Assembly (NCBI RefSeq): GCF_004135385.1
Contig: NZ_CP035493.1
Span: 1,116,001-1,180,000, forward strand
DNA from: Xylanimonas protaetiae
GTDB taxonomy: Bacteria > Actinomycetota > Actinomycetes > Actinomycetales > Cellulomonadaceae
Direction of reading: 5' to 3'
Length of the DNA: 64,000 nt
Part shown: positions 1 to 7,776 of the stretch, one piece after another
Position numbering within the stretch: position 1 is the first letter of the stretch
Layout of the letters: every line of letters begins with the position of its first letter
Notes under the pieces: generated by a model
Told to the model about the DNA's origin: nothing
Seen by the model: the letters and a program-made list of their open reading frames with translations, nothing else
Database searches by the model: none
Translations under genes and position numbers: made by a program

Positions 1-2
1 GG

Positions 3-1679
3 TTCGGCGACCAGGCGCCGTCCGTGGTCGTCGATGCGGCGCGCCTGGCTCACTCGCCCGCAGACGGTACCTACCTGGTCCGCGACGCCTCGGACCTGGC
101 GGAGGCGATCGCCGACCTGTCTACCCACGGTGTCGCCGTCGTGCGCACGGACGCGAGCGTCGTCGACACCGTGCGGCACCTCCTGCTCGAACCGGGGTTC
201 GCCGCCCCGGTCGCCGCAGCCGCGTTGTTGGCGGGCGGGCTCGCGGTGTTCTGGATCGCGTCGCGGGCACGTTCTCGCGCACTGCGCGTCCTGGCCGGTA
301 CGAGCTCGTGGCGGGTCCAGGCCCAGGACCTGGGCGGGTTCTTCGCCGTCCTGCTCGGGTGCACGACGGTGGTCGCGGCCGGCGGGTGCGTGCTGGTCGG
401 CGTGCTGCGCGGCTGGGTGTACGTCCCGGCATACGCCACGAGCCTCGGACTGCTCGGTGGCGTCGCGGGGGCCGCCTTCGCCGTCGTCGTCCCGCTGGTG
501 TCGATGATGGCGTGGCCCAACCCCGACCTGTACGCCGCACGCCGCCCGCCGGTGGCTGTGCTGCGCGGACCGGCAGCGGTGGTGCAGGCGGTCGCGTTGC
601 TCGCGCTCCTGGTGTGTGCGGGCCCGGCCTGGTCGGCCGCGCACGACGCCGCGGACCAGTCGCGACAACTGGCGACCTGGAACTCGTTCGCCGACCAGGT
701 CGCGCTCGCATTCGCGCTCGGCGAGGGACCGCTCGACGTGATCGCCCCGGATCTCGCGCGCATGACCAGCGTCGCCGAACGGGACGGGGCCGCCGCCATG
801 TCCTACACCTTCGACGCGGCAAGCTGGTCGGGCGACTTCCGCCCGTACTCGGCGATCTCGATCGTGAACCCGGGCTGGGTCGACCTGGTGGGCCACACCC
901 TCGGGCCGCACGCACTGGCCGACGCCGACACACCGTCGACCAGACAGATGGTGCGCCGCGAGCTCGGGGCCCAGCTCGACCTGCTGCGCCGTGGCTCCGG
1001 GACCGACGGCGACGACGTCTTCGCAGCGCTCCGGCTCTTGACGCCGGCGCCCGGTGTGTCCTACCCCGTTCTCAGGGGTGGGACGGGGGGCGACCTCATC
1101 TTCCGGAGCGACGTGCTCGTCCTCGTCGCTCCCACGATCAGCGCCGCCTTCGACGACACCAACCTGACCAGCATCGCGACCACGGCCAACATCGTGCTCA
1201 CCGGCGTCGAGCCGACCCAGGCGCGGCTCGCCGCTGCCGGGCTGAGCATCGACGACCTCGCCGCACGCGGCATCGACGGCTCCATCACCCCGCTGTACAT
1301 GGCCGAGCAGGGCATACTCCGGGCCCAGTACGCGACCTACCGCGCCCGCTCCCTGACCGCCTCGCTCATCGTGCTCGCGATCGCGTTCCTCATCGCGGCA
1401 GGCGTCAACGCCACGATTTCGGCGCTCATCCACGCTCGCCGTGACCTGCCCCTACGACTCGCCGGAGCGACCTGGGAAGCCGTCGCCCGACCCCGGGCCC
1501 TGGCAGACCTCCTGGTCGGCGCCCTGCTCGCCGCCGTCGCGCTGGCGATCCGGCACGCCGACCCCGGGGCTCTGGCCGCCACCGCTGCGGCCGCCATCGT
1601 CGGGCTGAGCGTGCTCTACGCCAGCCACGGCACGGCCCGGGCCGCCGTCTTCACCCGACTCACCCACCGACACCTGTAG
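3..1679 (+). CDS. Bacteriocin-associated integral membrane protein (permease/immunity type), 5' end outside window
   Basis: The reading frame is open to the left edge, so the protein is N-terminally truncated here; a GTG at 24 is only the first in-frame start codon. The visible product has four hydrophobic segments near its start (about residues 57-80, 105-130, 138-160 and 180-205), a long soluble region of about 240 residues, then three C-terminal segments (about 445-470, 497-515 and 520-540). This architecture, followed directly by an ABC ATPase, matches the membrane protein that accompanies lactococcin-972-type bacteriocin ABC exporters. The ATPase follows after 14 bp, so the two are co-transcribed. 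It could also be a general FtsX-like permease. The family is inferred from topology and context, not from a diagnostic motif. Confidence 0.6.
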   Translation, partial: FGDQAPSVVVDAARLAHSPADGTYLVRDASDLAEAIADLSTHGVAVVRTDASVVDTVRHLLLEPGFAAPVAAAALLAGGLAVFWIASRARSRALRVLAGTSSWRVQAQDLGGFFAVLLGCTTVVAAGGCVLVGVLRGWVYVPAYATSLGLLGGVAGAAFAVVVPLVSMMAWPNPDLYAARRPPVAVLRGPAAVVQAVALLALLVCAGPAWSAAHDAADQSRQLATWNSFADQVALAFALGEGPLDVIAPDLARMTSVAERDGAAAMSYTFDAASWSGDFRPYSAISIVNPGWVDLVGHTLGPHALADADTPSTRQMVRRELGAQLDLLRRGSGTDGDDVFAALRLLTPAPGVSYPVLRGGTGGDLIFRSDVLVLVAPTISAAFDDTNLTSIATTANIVLTGVEPTQARLAAAGLSIDDLAARGIDGSITPLYMAEQGILRAQYATYRARSLTASLIVLAIAFLIAAGVNATISALIHARRDLPLRLAGATWEAVARPRALADLLVGALLAAVALAIRHADPGALAATAAAAIVGLSVLYASHGTARAAVFTRLTHRHL

Positions 1680-1693
1680 AAGGGAGACCGCTC

Positions 1694-2350
1694 GTGATCC
1701 TCGAAGCCCACGACGTGGCCGTCACAATCGACCACCGCACGATCCTCCACGGCGAGTCCGTACGCTGCCGCCACGGAGAGATGACCGCGCTCGTCGGCCC
1801 CTCCGACTGTGGCAAGACCACGTTGCTGTACACGCTCGGCCTCCTCCTGACGCCCACCGGCGGGCAGATCACCGCCGACGGCGCCGTCGTCTCTGCCACC
1901 GGGCACCGCGCCCGCCGCAAGTTCTGGCGCGACCACGCCGCCGTCGTCCTGCAGGAGTACGGCATCGTCGAGGACGAGTCCGTCGCGTTCAACGCCCTCA
2001 TGCGCCGCGGCGCGCGCCGCGCCGACCCGCGACTCACGGCAGTACTGGACAAGGTGGGACTGGCCGGGCGCGAGAAGGAACCGGCCAGCCACCTGTCCGG
2101 CGGGGAGAAGCAACGCCTCGCCCTGGCCCGTGCCCTCTACCGCGACGCACACGTCCTGCTCGTCGACGAACCCACCGCGTCGCTCGACGCCGCCAACCGC
2201 GACCTGGTCATCGACCTGCTCGCCGCCATCGCGCAGCGCGGGGCGACCGTCGTCGTCGCCACCCACGACGACGACCTGATCGCCACCTGCGACCACCGCC
2301 ACCACCTGAACGCGTCCAACGCAACAGCGGCACCCGAGGGCCGACCGTGA
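1694..2350 (+). CDS. ABC transporter ATP-binding protein (lactococcin-972 group-like)
   Basis: A 218-residue single nucleotide-binding domain that would energise the upstream membrane protein. The Walker A reads GPSDCGKTT at about residues 35-43, keeping the essential GKT but with Asp in place of the usual second Gly. Also visible are the signature LSGGEKQR (about 136), Walker B VLLVDEPTASLD (about 153) and the H-loop in VATHDDD (about 195). The domain is short, with no membrane part, as in LolD/MacB-type exporters. GTG start after an AAGGGAG ribosome site. The stop overlaps the next start as GTGA, which indicates translational coupling. The substrate is unknown; a bacteriocin-like peptide is the likely one by analogy. 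Confidence 0.85.
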   Translation: MILEAHDVAVTIDHRTILHGESVRCRHGEMTALVGPSDCGKTTLLYTLGLLLTPTGGQITADGAVVSATGHRARRKFWRDHAAVVLQEYGIVEDESVAFNALMRRGARRADPRLTAVLDKVGLAGREKEPASHLSGGEKQRLALARALYRDAHVLLVDEPTASLDAANRDLVIDLLAAIAQRGATVVVATHDDDLIATCDHRHHLNASNATAAPEGRP

Positions 2351-2718
2351 CCGCCACAGCGCGTCAGCGCAGGTCGATCGGCGCGCTCACCGCTGTTCTC
2401 GCCGTCGGCCTGGTCGTGGTCGGCGCGCTGATGCTGGGCGGCGTCCTGCCGCGCGGTAGCGCTCCCGCGCGCCCCGTCTGCGTCGATCTGCCCACGTCCG
2501 CACAGGTCCGCGCCGCACTCACCGCACACCCCGACCTCCTAACCGATATCACCGGGCAGGGCCCGGGCATCGTCGTGCGCGCCGCCTCGCCCGGATGCCA
2601 CGGCAACGACGAGTACCTCATCGACATCACCTACACCACGCAGGATGAGCGCCGACGCATCGAGAACGTCATCAACCACCACGACGGGTTCGGCGTCCCA
2701 CTCAACGTCCACCGCTGA
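2347..2718 (+). CDS. Small membrane-anchored protein of the bacteriocin-type ABC operon
   Basis: A 123-residue protein not recognised as a named family. It has a basic N-terminus, one hydrophobic segment at about residues 14-33 and then a soluble extracytoplasmic part with two cysteines (in PVCVDLP and SPGCHGN) that may pair. Its GTG start overlaps the ATPase stop by four bases, so it belongs to that operon. A role as an accessory or immunity factor is only inferred from position. No terminator is obvious downstream. Confidence 0.6.
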   Translation: MTATARQRRSIGALTAVLAVGLVVVGALMLGGVLPRGSAPARPVCVDLPTSAQVRAALTAHPDLLTDITGQGPGIVVRAASPGCHGNDEYLIDITYTTQDERRRIENVINHHDGFGVPLNVHR

Positions 2719-3054
2719 GAGGCCGCGGCCGTTGGTGTGTCTCGGGGTGCTGGGCTTGCCAGTCAGGAGATGCCGGGCTCGTCATATGCAGGTGGGTTGA
2801 AGTCGTCGGCGCCACCGCGTCGGGGTCTCGCATCGTGCCGCGGCGCCCGTGGATCCGACTGTCGACGTGCAGCCTAGATTTCGCAGACACGCCGCCGCAC
2901 CGTGCACGAACCGGGGCGTGTCGCGAAGACTACGAAAAGTAGCTTGCACCCGATTGGTTCGAGCGTCGGCGCCGAGCACCTGCGCGCGGGCGAAGGGTCC
3001 TCCGCGACAGCAGGCACGAGCGAGACTTCGAGGCGAAGTGTCGTATCGGCGGAC
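2719..3054. other. Intergenic gap at left border of accessory island
   Basis: No convincing gene or RNA is visible. The gap separates the rightward ABC operon from the leftward HIT/Thoeris operon, so it is a convergent junction. It contains one arm of an imperfect inverted repeat whose partner lies just downstream of dnaB. Confidence 0.5.
2861..2877 (+). repeat. Left arm of imperfect inverted repeat flanking the island
   Basis: Matches the reverse complement of 7753-7769 at 15 of 17 positions (GTCGACGTGCAGCCTAG against GTGGACGTGCAACCTAG). Both arms read inwards and enclose the HIT, Thoeris, IS and barstar genes. A match of this length could arise by chance in 5 kb of GC-rich DNA, so a mobile-element border is only a suggestion. 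Confidence 0.25.
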
Positions 3055-3522
3055 CTACAAGGGCCACGATCCTGCTCGGCGGGCCCCCTTGCGGATCCGT
3101 TCGCCGATAAGGTCGGTCGCCTCCACGGAGAGCTCGGGGACGTCACCGAAGTCTGTGCCACCTCCAGGCAGCGTCCCTGCGACGTGAAAGTGAAGGTGCC
3201 CGATGGCCTGGTGGGCAGCAGTCCCATTGTTCTGCCAGACCGCAATGCCCGGGCGCGCAAACGCCTCATCGACTGCATGAGCGGCGCGGGCAATCGTGTC
3301 GATCAGCGCGTGACGCTCAGGTTCCGTCGCCTCGAGCAGGGTTGGACAGTGCCGCACTGGGAGAACGAGCAGATGCCCGATGCCACGTTGCTCGCGGGTA
3401 ACTAGGACTGCTACGAGGTCGTCTCGACTCAGGACTGTGTAGGGGCGGGCACCACTTAGGTAGTCGCAGAACGCGCATCGCCCATCTTGGGGCAGGGTGA
3501 GATTCGATTCGGCTTGGCTCAT
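3055..3522 (-). CDS. HIT-family nucleotide hydrolase, third gene of the Thoeris-like operon
   Basis: A 155-residue histidine-triad protein. The catalytic triad HLHFH is at residues 109-113. Before it lie the GHLLVLPVRH strand-helix element (49-58), an upstream NN motif (98-99) and a CAFC pair (16-19), as in zinc-binding HIT proteins. HIT enzymes cleave the alpha-phosphate bond of nucleotide conjugates such as AMP-amine, AMP-acyl or dinucleoside polyphosphates. The start codon overlaps the stop of the transmembrane-macro gene as ATGA, making it the last gene of a TIR / TM-macro / HIT operon. That suggests a role in handling a nucleotide signal, but a housekeeping HIT role cannot be excluded. 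Confidence 0.85.
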   Translation of the reverse strand: MSQAESNLTLPQDGRCAFCDYLSGARPYTVLSRDDLVAVLVTREQRGIGHLLVLPVRHCPTLLEATEPERHALIDTIARAAHAVDEAFARPGIAVWQNNGTAAHQAIGHLHFHVAGTLPGGGTDFGDVPELSVEATDLIGERIRKGARRAGSWPL

Positions 3523-4358
3523 GTGTGGGCAATCGTCTGTAGGAAGGCCTGGAACTCCACCCGGTCGATCTTCTTGATCTCGGTGGGGTGCACCACGATC
3601 CGCAGCTCGCGGGAGACCCGGGAGCGGCGGCTCCGGAGCAGGAAGGAGAACGCGATCAGCCGCACGGAGACCTCTGGGGTGAGCTCCGGGATCCGTGACT
3701 GCCCCTGGCCGATCAGTGGGACGCAGATCGGTTCGCCACTGTTGTGCCTGTCCACTTCGTCCCAGACGTTGTCCAGGGTGTGCAGGATCCCCGAGATCGT
3801 GCCCTGCGCCCGGTTGTGCTCATCCATCTCGGCGTACGCGGCGCAGTAGTAACGCTGCTCGCCCGTCCCAGGCAGCACCGCGACTGTCCCCAACTCGTAA
3901 GCGTGCGTCTTGCCGGGCTTTTCGATCGTCTTGACGATCTCGCGCCCCTGCAGGGCTACATCGAGGTCCTGATCCAGCCGGCTACAGGAGCCGCCGTACA
4001 CCTGGCTAAGGAAGGCTCCCTGGACGCTCGTCCTCGAGATGACGTCAGGGACGAGGGTGTCGAAGGTTGTCGTCATCCCGACCACCGCCGATTCACCCTG
4101 CTTAAAGAGGTCGCCCTCAACCAGCCGAATAGCGAAGTTGGGCTGGAAGATCTGCTCGACTGACGGCACACGAAGTCCCGACAGAGACCATCCCAGCGCC
4201 GAGGCAGTTCCCAGGACCAGCAGCCACCACCTCCCGACGAGAAGGCCGGGAGAGAAGACGGCGAGGCAGCTGAGCACAAGCCCAACGACACCGAAGGCTT
4301 GCAGAAACCCGGAGATCACCCGCCGCGCCGTGCGGCGCGCCGATCGAACGCGGGTCAC
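3519..4358 (-). CDS. thsA: Transmembrane-macro domain protein, candidate type II Thoeris effector ThsA
   Basis: A 279-residue protein with two predicted membrane helices (about 15-35 and 42-62) followed by a macro-like (DUF6430-type) domain from about residue 76. The domain shows the GDLF element (82-85), a hydrophobic strand leading to TTTFDT (96-101) and the ISRTSVQGAF segment (107-116). In type II Thoeris such a protein binds the TIR-made signal (histidine-ADP-ribose) through the macro domain and acts on the membrane. The gene overlaps the upstream TIR gene (ATGA) and the downstream HIT gene (ATGA). Base composition is visibly lower in GC than the neighbouring chromosome, which fits acquisition by transfer. 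Assignment rests on architecture and neighbourhood. Confidence 0.7.
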   Translation of the reverse strand: MTRVRSARRTARRVISGFLQAFGVVGLVLSCLAVFSPGLLVGRWWLLVLGTASALGWSLSGLRVPSVEQIFQPNFAIRLVEGDLFKQGESAVVGMTTTFDTLVPDVISRTSVQGAFLSQVYGGSCSRLDQDLDVALQGREIVKTIEKPGKTHAYELGTVAVLPGTGEQRYYCAAYAEMDEHNRAQGTISGILHTLDNVWDEVDRHNSGEPICVPLIGQGQSRIPELTPEVSVRLIAFSFLLRSRRSRVSRELRIVVHPTEIKKIDRVEFQAFLQTIAHT

Positions 4359-4870
4359 TTGCTCAGGCCGAGCTGATCGTAGACGTCGTTGTTGTAGTAG
4401 TAGGGCCCCGTCTGGCTGCTGCTCGCGAACCTGGAGGCGTAGTCATCCAATGCGTACTTGATGATTGTCGCCCCGAACGAGACTGACTCGGTGTAGTACC
4501 CGGACGTCAGGAGGGGATCGGGAATGTTCGAGCGCTTCACGGTGCGCGACCCGTCAAGGTTCGCGATCACCACCGGAAGGCCCAGCGAGATCACCGTCTC
4601 GACCTCGTATGCGAAGAACGAGGTGCCGTTGCCACCCTTGCGCTTGCCGTCCGGCGAACCGAGGAGCACAACCTGCTTGGTGTTGGCGAGCCGTTCACGC
4701 AGACGGCGCTTGATCGTCTCCGGGGTCGAGGTATCGCGCGCCGTGTTCAGGTCATGGGCGTCATGGAAGTTGAAGTCGATGTGCTTGTTGGCCCGCCAGG
4801 CCGTCATCATCCAGTAGTAGTTGATGTCCTCGCTGGCGAACGCCACGTAGGTCTTGTTCCGATAGCTCAC
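4355..4870 (-). CDS. thsB: TIR-domain protein, candidate Thoeris signal synthase ThsB
   Basis: A 171-residue single-domain protein of the ThsB/DUF1863 TIR type. The first strand is followed by VAFASEDINYYW (9-20), then HDAHDLN (36-42), a VVLLGS strand (67-72) and the FFAYEVE helix start. Glu89 in that helix corresponds to the conserved NADase glutamate of ThsB-like TIRs. Such proteins sense phage infection and convert NAD+ into an ADP-ribose-type signal. The gene starts with ATG and is the first of the three-gene leftward operon. About 120 bp upstream lies an insertion sequence. The C-terminal tail is rich in Tyr and Ser. Enzymatic activity is inferred, not shown. Confidence 0.75.
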   Translation of the reverse strand: MSYRNKTYVAFASEDINYYWMMTAWRANKHIDFNFHDAHDLNTARDTSTPETIKRRLRERLANTKQVVLLGSPDGKRKGGNGTSFFAYEVETVISLGLPVVIANLDGSRTVKRSNIPDPLLTSGYYTESVSFGATIIKYALDDYASRFASSSQTGPYYYNNDVYDQLGLSK

Positions 4871-4990
4871 AGCACCGATCTCCTGGTCTTCGCGCTGGTC
4901 ACCGATACCCCGGCCGCCACGAGCGTATCTGAGAACTCCCGGTGCGCAATGAACGCCTACCTCGTCGCCACCTGACTTGGGTCAAGAGCC

Positions 4991-6622
4991 TTAGTGCCTT
5001 GCGGGCTTCCTGATCGCGTCGAGGATGGCCTGCTTGTCGGCGGGGATGGCGGGTTCGGCGTCGCGGATGACGCCGTTGATCTCGATGGTCGCGGAGCGCA
5101 GTGGTCGTAGCTCGCGCAGGACTTTCCGGATGGACAGTCCGGTGCGGTCCTGGATCGTGCGGGAGACGGCCAGCGCGGTGAAGACGATGGTGAGGTGGGC
5201 TTCGATCGCGTCGCGTGTCCTCGCGAAGAAGGGTCTGGCCTGCAGGTCTGTCTTCGACATCCGGAAGGACTGCTCGACGTGCCACAGATCGTGGTAGCTG
5301 GAGATGACCTCGCCTGGGGCCATGACCGTGGCGGGGATGTTCGTGACGTAGCCCTTGAGGCCGGCGACCTTCCGCGCCCTGGCCAGGGCGGTCTCGTCGA
5401 GGGTGCGGGCGGTTCCGGTGGTCTTGACGAACCGGGTGGCGCGGGCGGGCTTGTCACCGTCGATGACTGATCGGGCGCGGTCCTCCTGCGCGGTCAGGGT
5501 CCGGTTGTCTCTCGCGAACCTCTTCGCGGAGTAGGCCCACACGGCCCGCCATGACGCCGGGGTCCCGGTCTTCGTCCACACGGGCTCGGCCTTGACGTTG
5601 ACGTCATTGACGGGCGTCGCGCCGCGGTGCTTGGGGGTGATCGTGTCGATCATCTGCCCGTCGGTGAACACGGTGCCGTGCCACCGGTAGTGCGAGGCCA
5701 GGTCGAGGGGCGCGGTGGTCTGGCGGGAGCCGACGATGAAGGAGAACCCGGCGTCGTCGAGCTCGCGCAGGTTCGCACCGGAGAGCATGCCGGCGTCCGC
5801 GACGATGACCATGCCCTCGATGCCGTGCCTGGCTTGGAAGGACTTGATGACGGGCAGGATCGTGAGCGTTTCGGCCTTGTTCCCCTCGAAGCAGCCGATC
5901 TCGAGGGGGAACCCGGTCCTGTCTACGAGGAGGCCGACGACGATCTGCGGGTCGACGCGACGTTCTTTGGAGTAGCCGACCTTGCGCAGGTCGTCTTCCT
6001 TCTCCGCTTCGAAGTAGAGCGTGGTCACGTCATACAGCACGAGGGACACATCATCGCTGGCCTGCGCGAACGTGAAGCACGCCTTCGCGATCAGGTCCCG
6101 GTACCGGCCGTCCTGCGCCCGCTTCAACGTCCGCTTCCGCGTGGACAGCGACGCGGCGACCCGGCCCAGGTCGGACAGGACCCGGTCGACGTCGAGCAGC
6201 GAGGTCGGCTCCACGATCCGCGCGATCACCAGGTCGCGGAAGGTGTCGTCGCCGACGATGTCGAAACCGAGCTCGTCGAACACGCCCCCGATCGCGTCGT
6301 ACAGGATCCGGGAGAACGAGCGCCGCAGCAGGGGCGCGGGCATCCACCCACGCGCACGGGAGGGCGTCTGCCCGAACAGGGCCGGCGGCTGCGGGACGGG
6401 AATCAACGGGGCGTACCTCGACACGGCCTGCAGGCCAAGGTCGAGCTCCAACTGCTGGTCACCCTTGATCAGATCGGCCGCCTCATCCATCAACAGGCCG
6501 AGCGCGACCTCGTCATGCGCCGACCCGACATGCCGCACGATCCGCCGCCGCCCGTTCACGGACTCGACGATCTGGACCGCCGTCGCACCCGACGCCGTCC
6601 TCACCCGCCGAACCCACACCAC
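4991..6622 (-). CDS. IS1634-family transposase (DDE, IS4 superfamily)
   Basis: A 543-residue transposase that appears intact. The N-terminus (VWVRRVRTASGATAVQIVES) is typical of the family. A middle RNase-H-like region has the first catalytic Asp in LVLYDVTTLYFE, the second in VIVADAGMLS, and a C-terminal helix with the glutamate in WHVEQSFRMSK, preceding the FFARTRDAIEAHL segment. No frameshift or internal stop is seen, so the element may be active. GTG start; length is normal for the family. Confidence 0.9.
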   Translation of the reverse strand: MVWVRRVRTASGATAVQIVESVNGRRRIVRHVGSAHDEVALGLLMDEAADLIKGDQQLELDLGLQAVSRYAPLIPVPQPPALFGQTPSRARGWMPAPLLRRSFSRILYDAIGGVFDELGFDIVGDDTFRDLVIARIVEPTSLLDVDRVLSDLGRVAASLSTRKRTLKRAQDGRYRDLIAKACFTFAQASDDVSLVLYDVTTLYFEAEKEDDLRKVGYSKERRVDPQIVVGLLVDRTGFPLEIGCFEGNKAETLTILPVIKSFQARHGIEGMVIVADAGMLSGANLRELDDAGFSFIVGSRQTTAPLDLASHYRWHGTVFTDGQMIDTITPKHRGATPVNDVNVKAEPVWTKTGTPASWRAVWAYSAKRFARDNRTLTAQEDRARSVIDGDKPARATRFVKTTGTARTLDETALARARKVAGLKGYVTNIPATVMAPGEVISSYHDLWHVEQSFRMSKTDLQARPFFARTRDAIEAHLTIVFTALAVSRTIQDRTGLSIRKVLRELRPLRSATIEINGVIRDAEPAIPADKQAILDAIRKPARH

Positions 6623-6659
6623 CCCGGCAGCGTACTTAGTGCCTCCAGGAGGACACTAA
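4991..6659 (-). mobile_element. IS1634-family insertion sequence, approximate borders
   Basis: One transposase gene bounded by short inverted termini beginning TTAGTG on the left and its complement CACTAA on the right. The left terminus contains the transposase stop codon. The right terminus sits in a small near-palindrome (6636-6659). Exact ends and target duplication are not certain: a 6-bp AGAGCC occurs at 4985-4990 and again at 6665-6670, but it does not abut the right terminus. The element lies between the Thoeris operon and the barstar gene. Confidence 0.6.
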
Positions 6660-6730
6660 CCCACAGAGCCACGACCATCACCGCAGGTCAGAGAACTGCG
6701 GATCGCGGGCTGTGGAGAACCTGACCGAAG

Positions 6731-6862
6731 TCAGGCCAGAGGCGCAGGAATGCGTGCGTCAAACCGGAAGAACCCGTCGGCGCCGTAGACGCGATCGCGC
6801 GTCGGAGGCCGCCCCGTCTTCGTCGACGGGATCACGACCGATCCGCTCTTGCCTTCCGCCAT
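6731..6862 (-). CDS. Possible small protein of 43 residues, unknown
   Basis: A short open frame with an ATG preceded by a good GGTGGGGAG ribosome-binding stretch, ending in TGA. The product is basic at the start and contains STKTGRPPTRDRVYG. It could be a real small gene, or the remnant 5' part of a gene broken near the insertion sequence. No family is recognised. The rest of the 415-bp gap between the IS and the barstar gene shows nothing recognisable. Confidence 0.3.
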   Translation of the reverse strand: MAEGKSGSVVIPSTKTGRPPTRDRVYGADGFFRFDARIPAPLA

Positions 6863-7074
6863 GCTCCCCACCTGCTCTCGAAACCGACACAACACGAACT
6901 ACTGGATCCGTAGATCCATCCGTTCGGTTGGTCAGGCCGATCAGCAGGGGTGGTTAGGCCCCGGCTATGCGCGCCGACCTCTACAGAGGCCCGGCGTCTA
7001 CCCCTGCACGAGGTACAGAAGCTCGGACAAGTATGGCAGCGGGAAGTCGCACGCAACAAGCGCGAGCGGCGTCC

Positions 7075-7677
7075 TCAGGGTCGCGGGCCCCGCTTGGAGC
7101 TCAGCCACTCCGAAGGGTTCCACGAGACGCCCGTCGACCCGACGAGCGGCAACTCGAGGCGTGGGTCATCGCTCTGCAGGAGACACAGCATCCGCCGACC
7201 GAAGAGCATCGCGTAGCGCGACTGGGCCGCGTAGATGTCGACGAGCGCGTGGGCCGCATCGGCATCCTTGGTCGCGAACGAGTCGAAGCCGGTCAGCACG
7301 AGAACGAGCCCGGCGGCTTCCTCCGGCACCCAGTTGTCCCCCGACGCAACGTCGAAGAGACAGTCGTTGAGAGCATCGAGGTTGCGGCCGAAGTAGCCGG
7401 GGAAGCTCAACGCCTCGGCGACGCCATCGAGCATGGCGACTTTGTCGTCCCAAGCGCCAGCGTCGAGCTGCACCAGGTGGTAACCGAGCGAGGTCAGGGT
7501 CGCGCATGCCGAGTCGAGCACGGACGGGTCCCAGAAGAGGCTTGCTGGCCCACTGCTCAGCAGGACGAAGTCGAGCTGGGGAGCGTCGTCACTGGGGTCG
7601 AAGGCTGCCACAGGTCGAGTATCTCGAACGCTGACTCTCAACTGCCAGGAGGTCCGCGCCCACCGGGCGCACACCAC
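7075..7677 (-). CDS. Barstar (barnase inhibitor)-like protein
   Basis: Up to 200 residues; the barstar fold is recognisable in the central part. The helix signature LSFPGYFGRNLDALNDCL (about residues 89-106) corresponds to the inhibitory helix-2 region of barstar. A start at the GTG at 7611 would give 178 residues and is equally possible, since neither start has a strong ribosome site. Barstar inhibits barnase-type ribonucleases and often serves as immunity for polymorphic toxins. No ribonuclease gene is adjacent, so it is an orphan here. It sits at the right end of the accessory island. Confidence 0.7.
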   Translation of the reverse strand: MVCARWARTSWQLRVSVRDTRPVAAFDPSDDAPQLDFVLLSSGPASLFWDPSVLDSACATLTSLGYHLVQLDAGAWDDKVAMLDGVAEALSFPGYFGRNLDALNDCLFDVASGDNWVPEEAAGLVLVLTGFDSFATKDADAAHALVDIYAAQSRYAMLFGRRMLCLLQSDDPRLELPLVGSTGVSWNPSEWLSSKRGPRP

Positions 7678-7752
7678 CTGTCACACCACGCCGACAGGTG
7701 CCCGTCCGCTGTCAGCCAGCGGCTTTGTAACAAAGATGGACCATTTTGCAAA

Positions 7753-7769
7753 CTAGGTTGCACGTCCAC
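7753..7769 (-). repeat. Right arm of imperfect inverted repeat flanking the island
   Basis: Partner of the arm at 2861-2877, lying immediately downstream of the dnaB stop codon. Two mismatches in 17 positions; the similarity continues weakly into the island. No target-site duplication was found next to either arm. Confidence 0.25.
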
Positions 7770-7776
7770 ATAAGCG

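Noticed and set aside
4985-6670. AGAGCC direct repeats as IS target-site duplication
   Set aside because: The right copy does not abut the inverted terminus at 6659, so alignment of termini and duplication is inconsistent; left as a note only.
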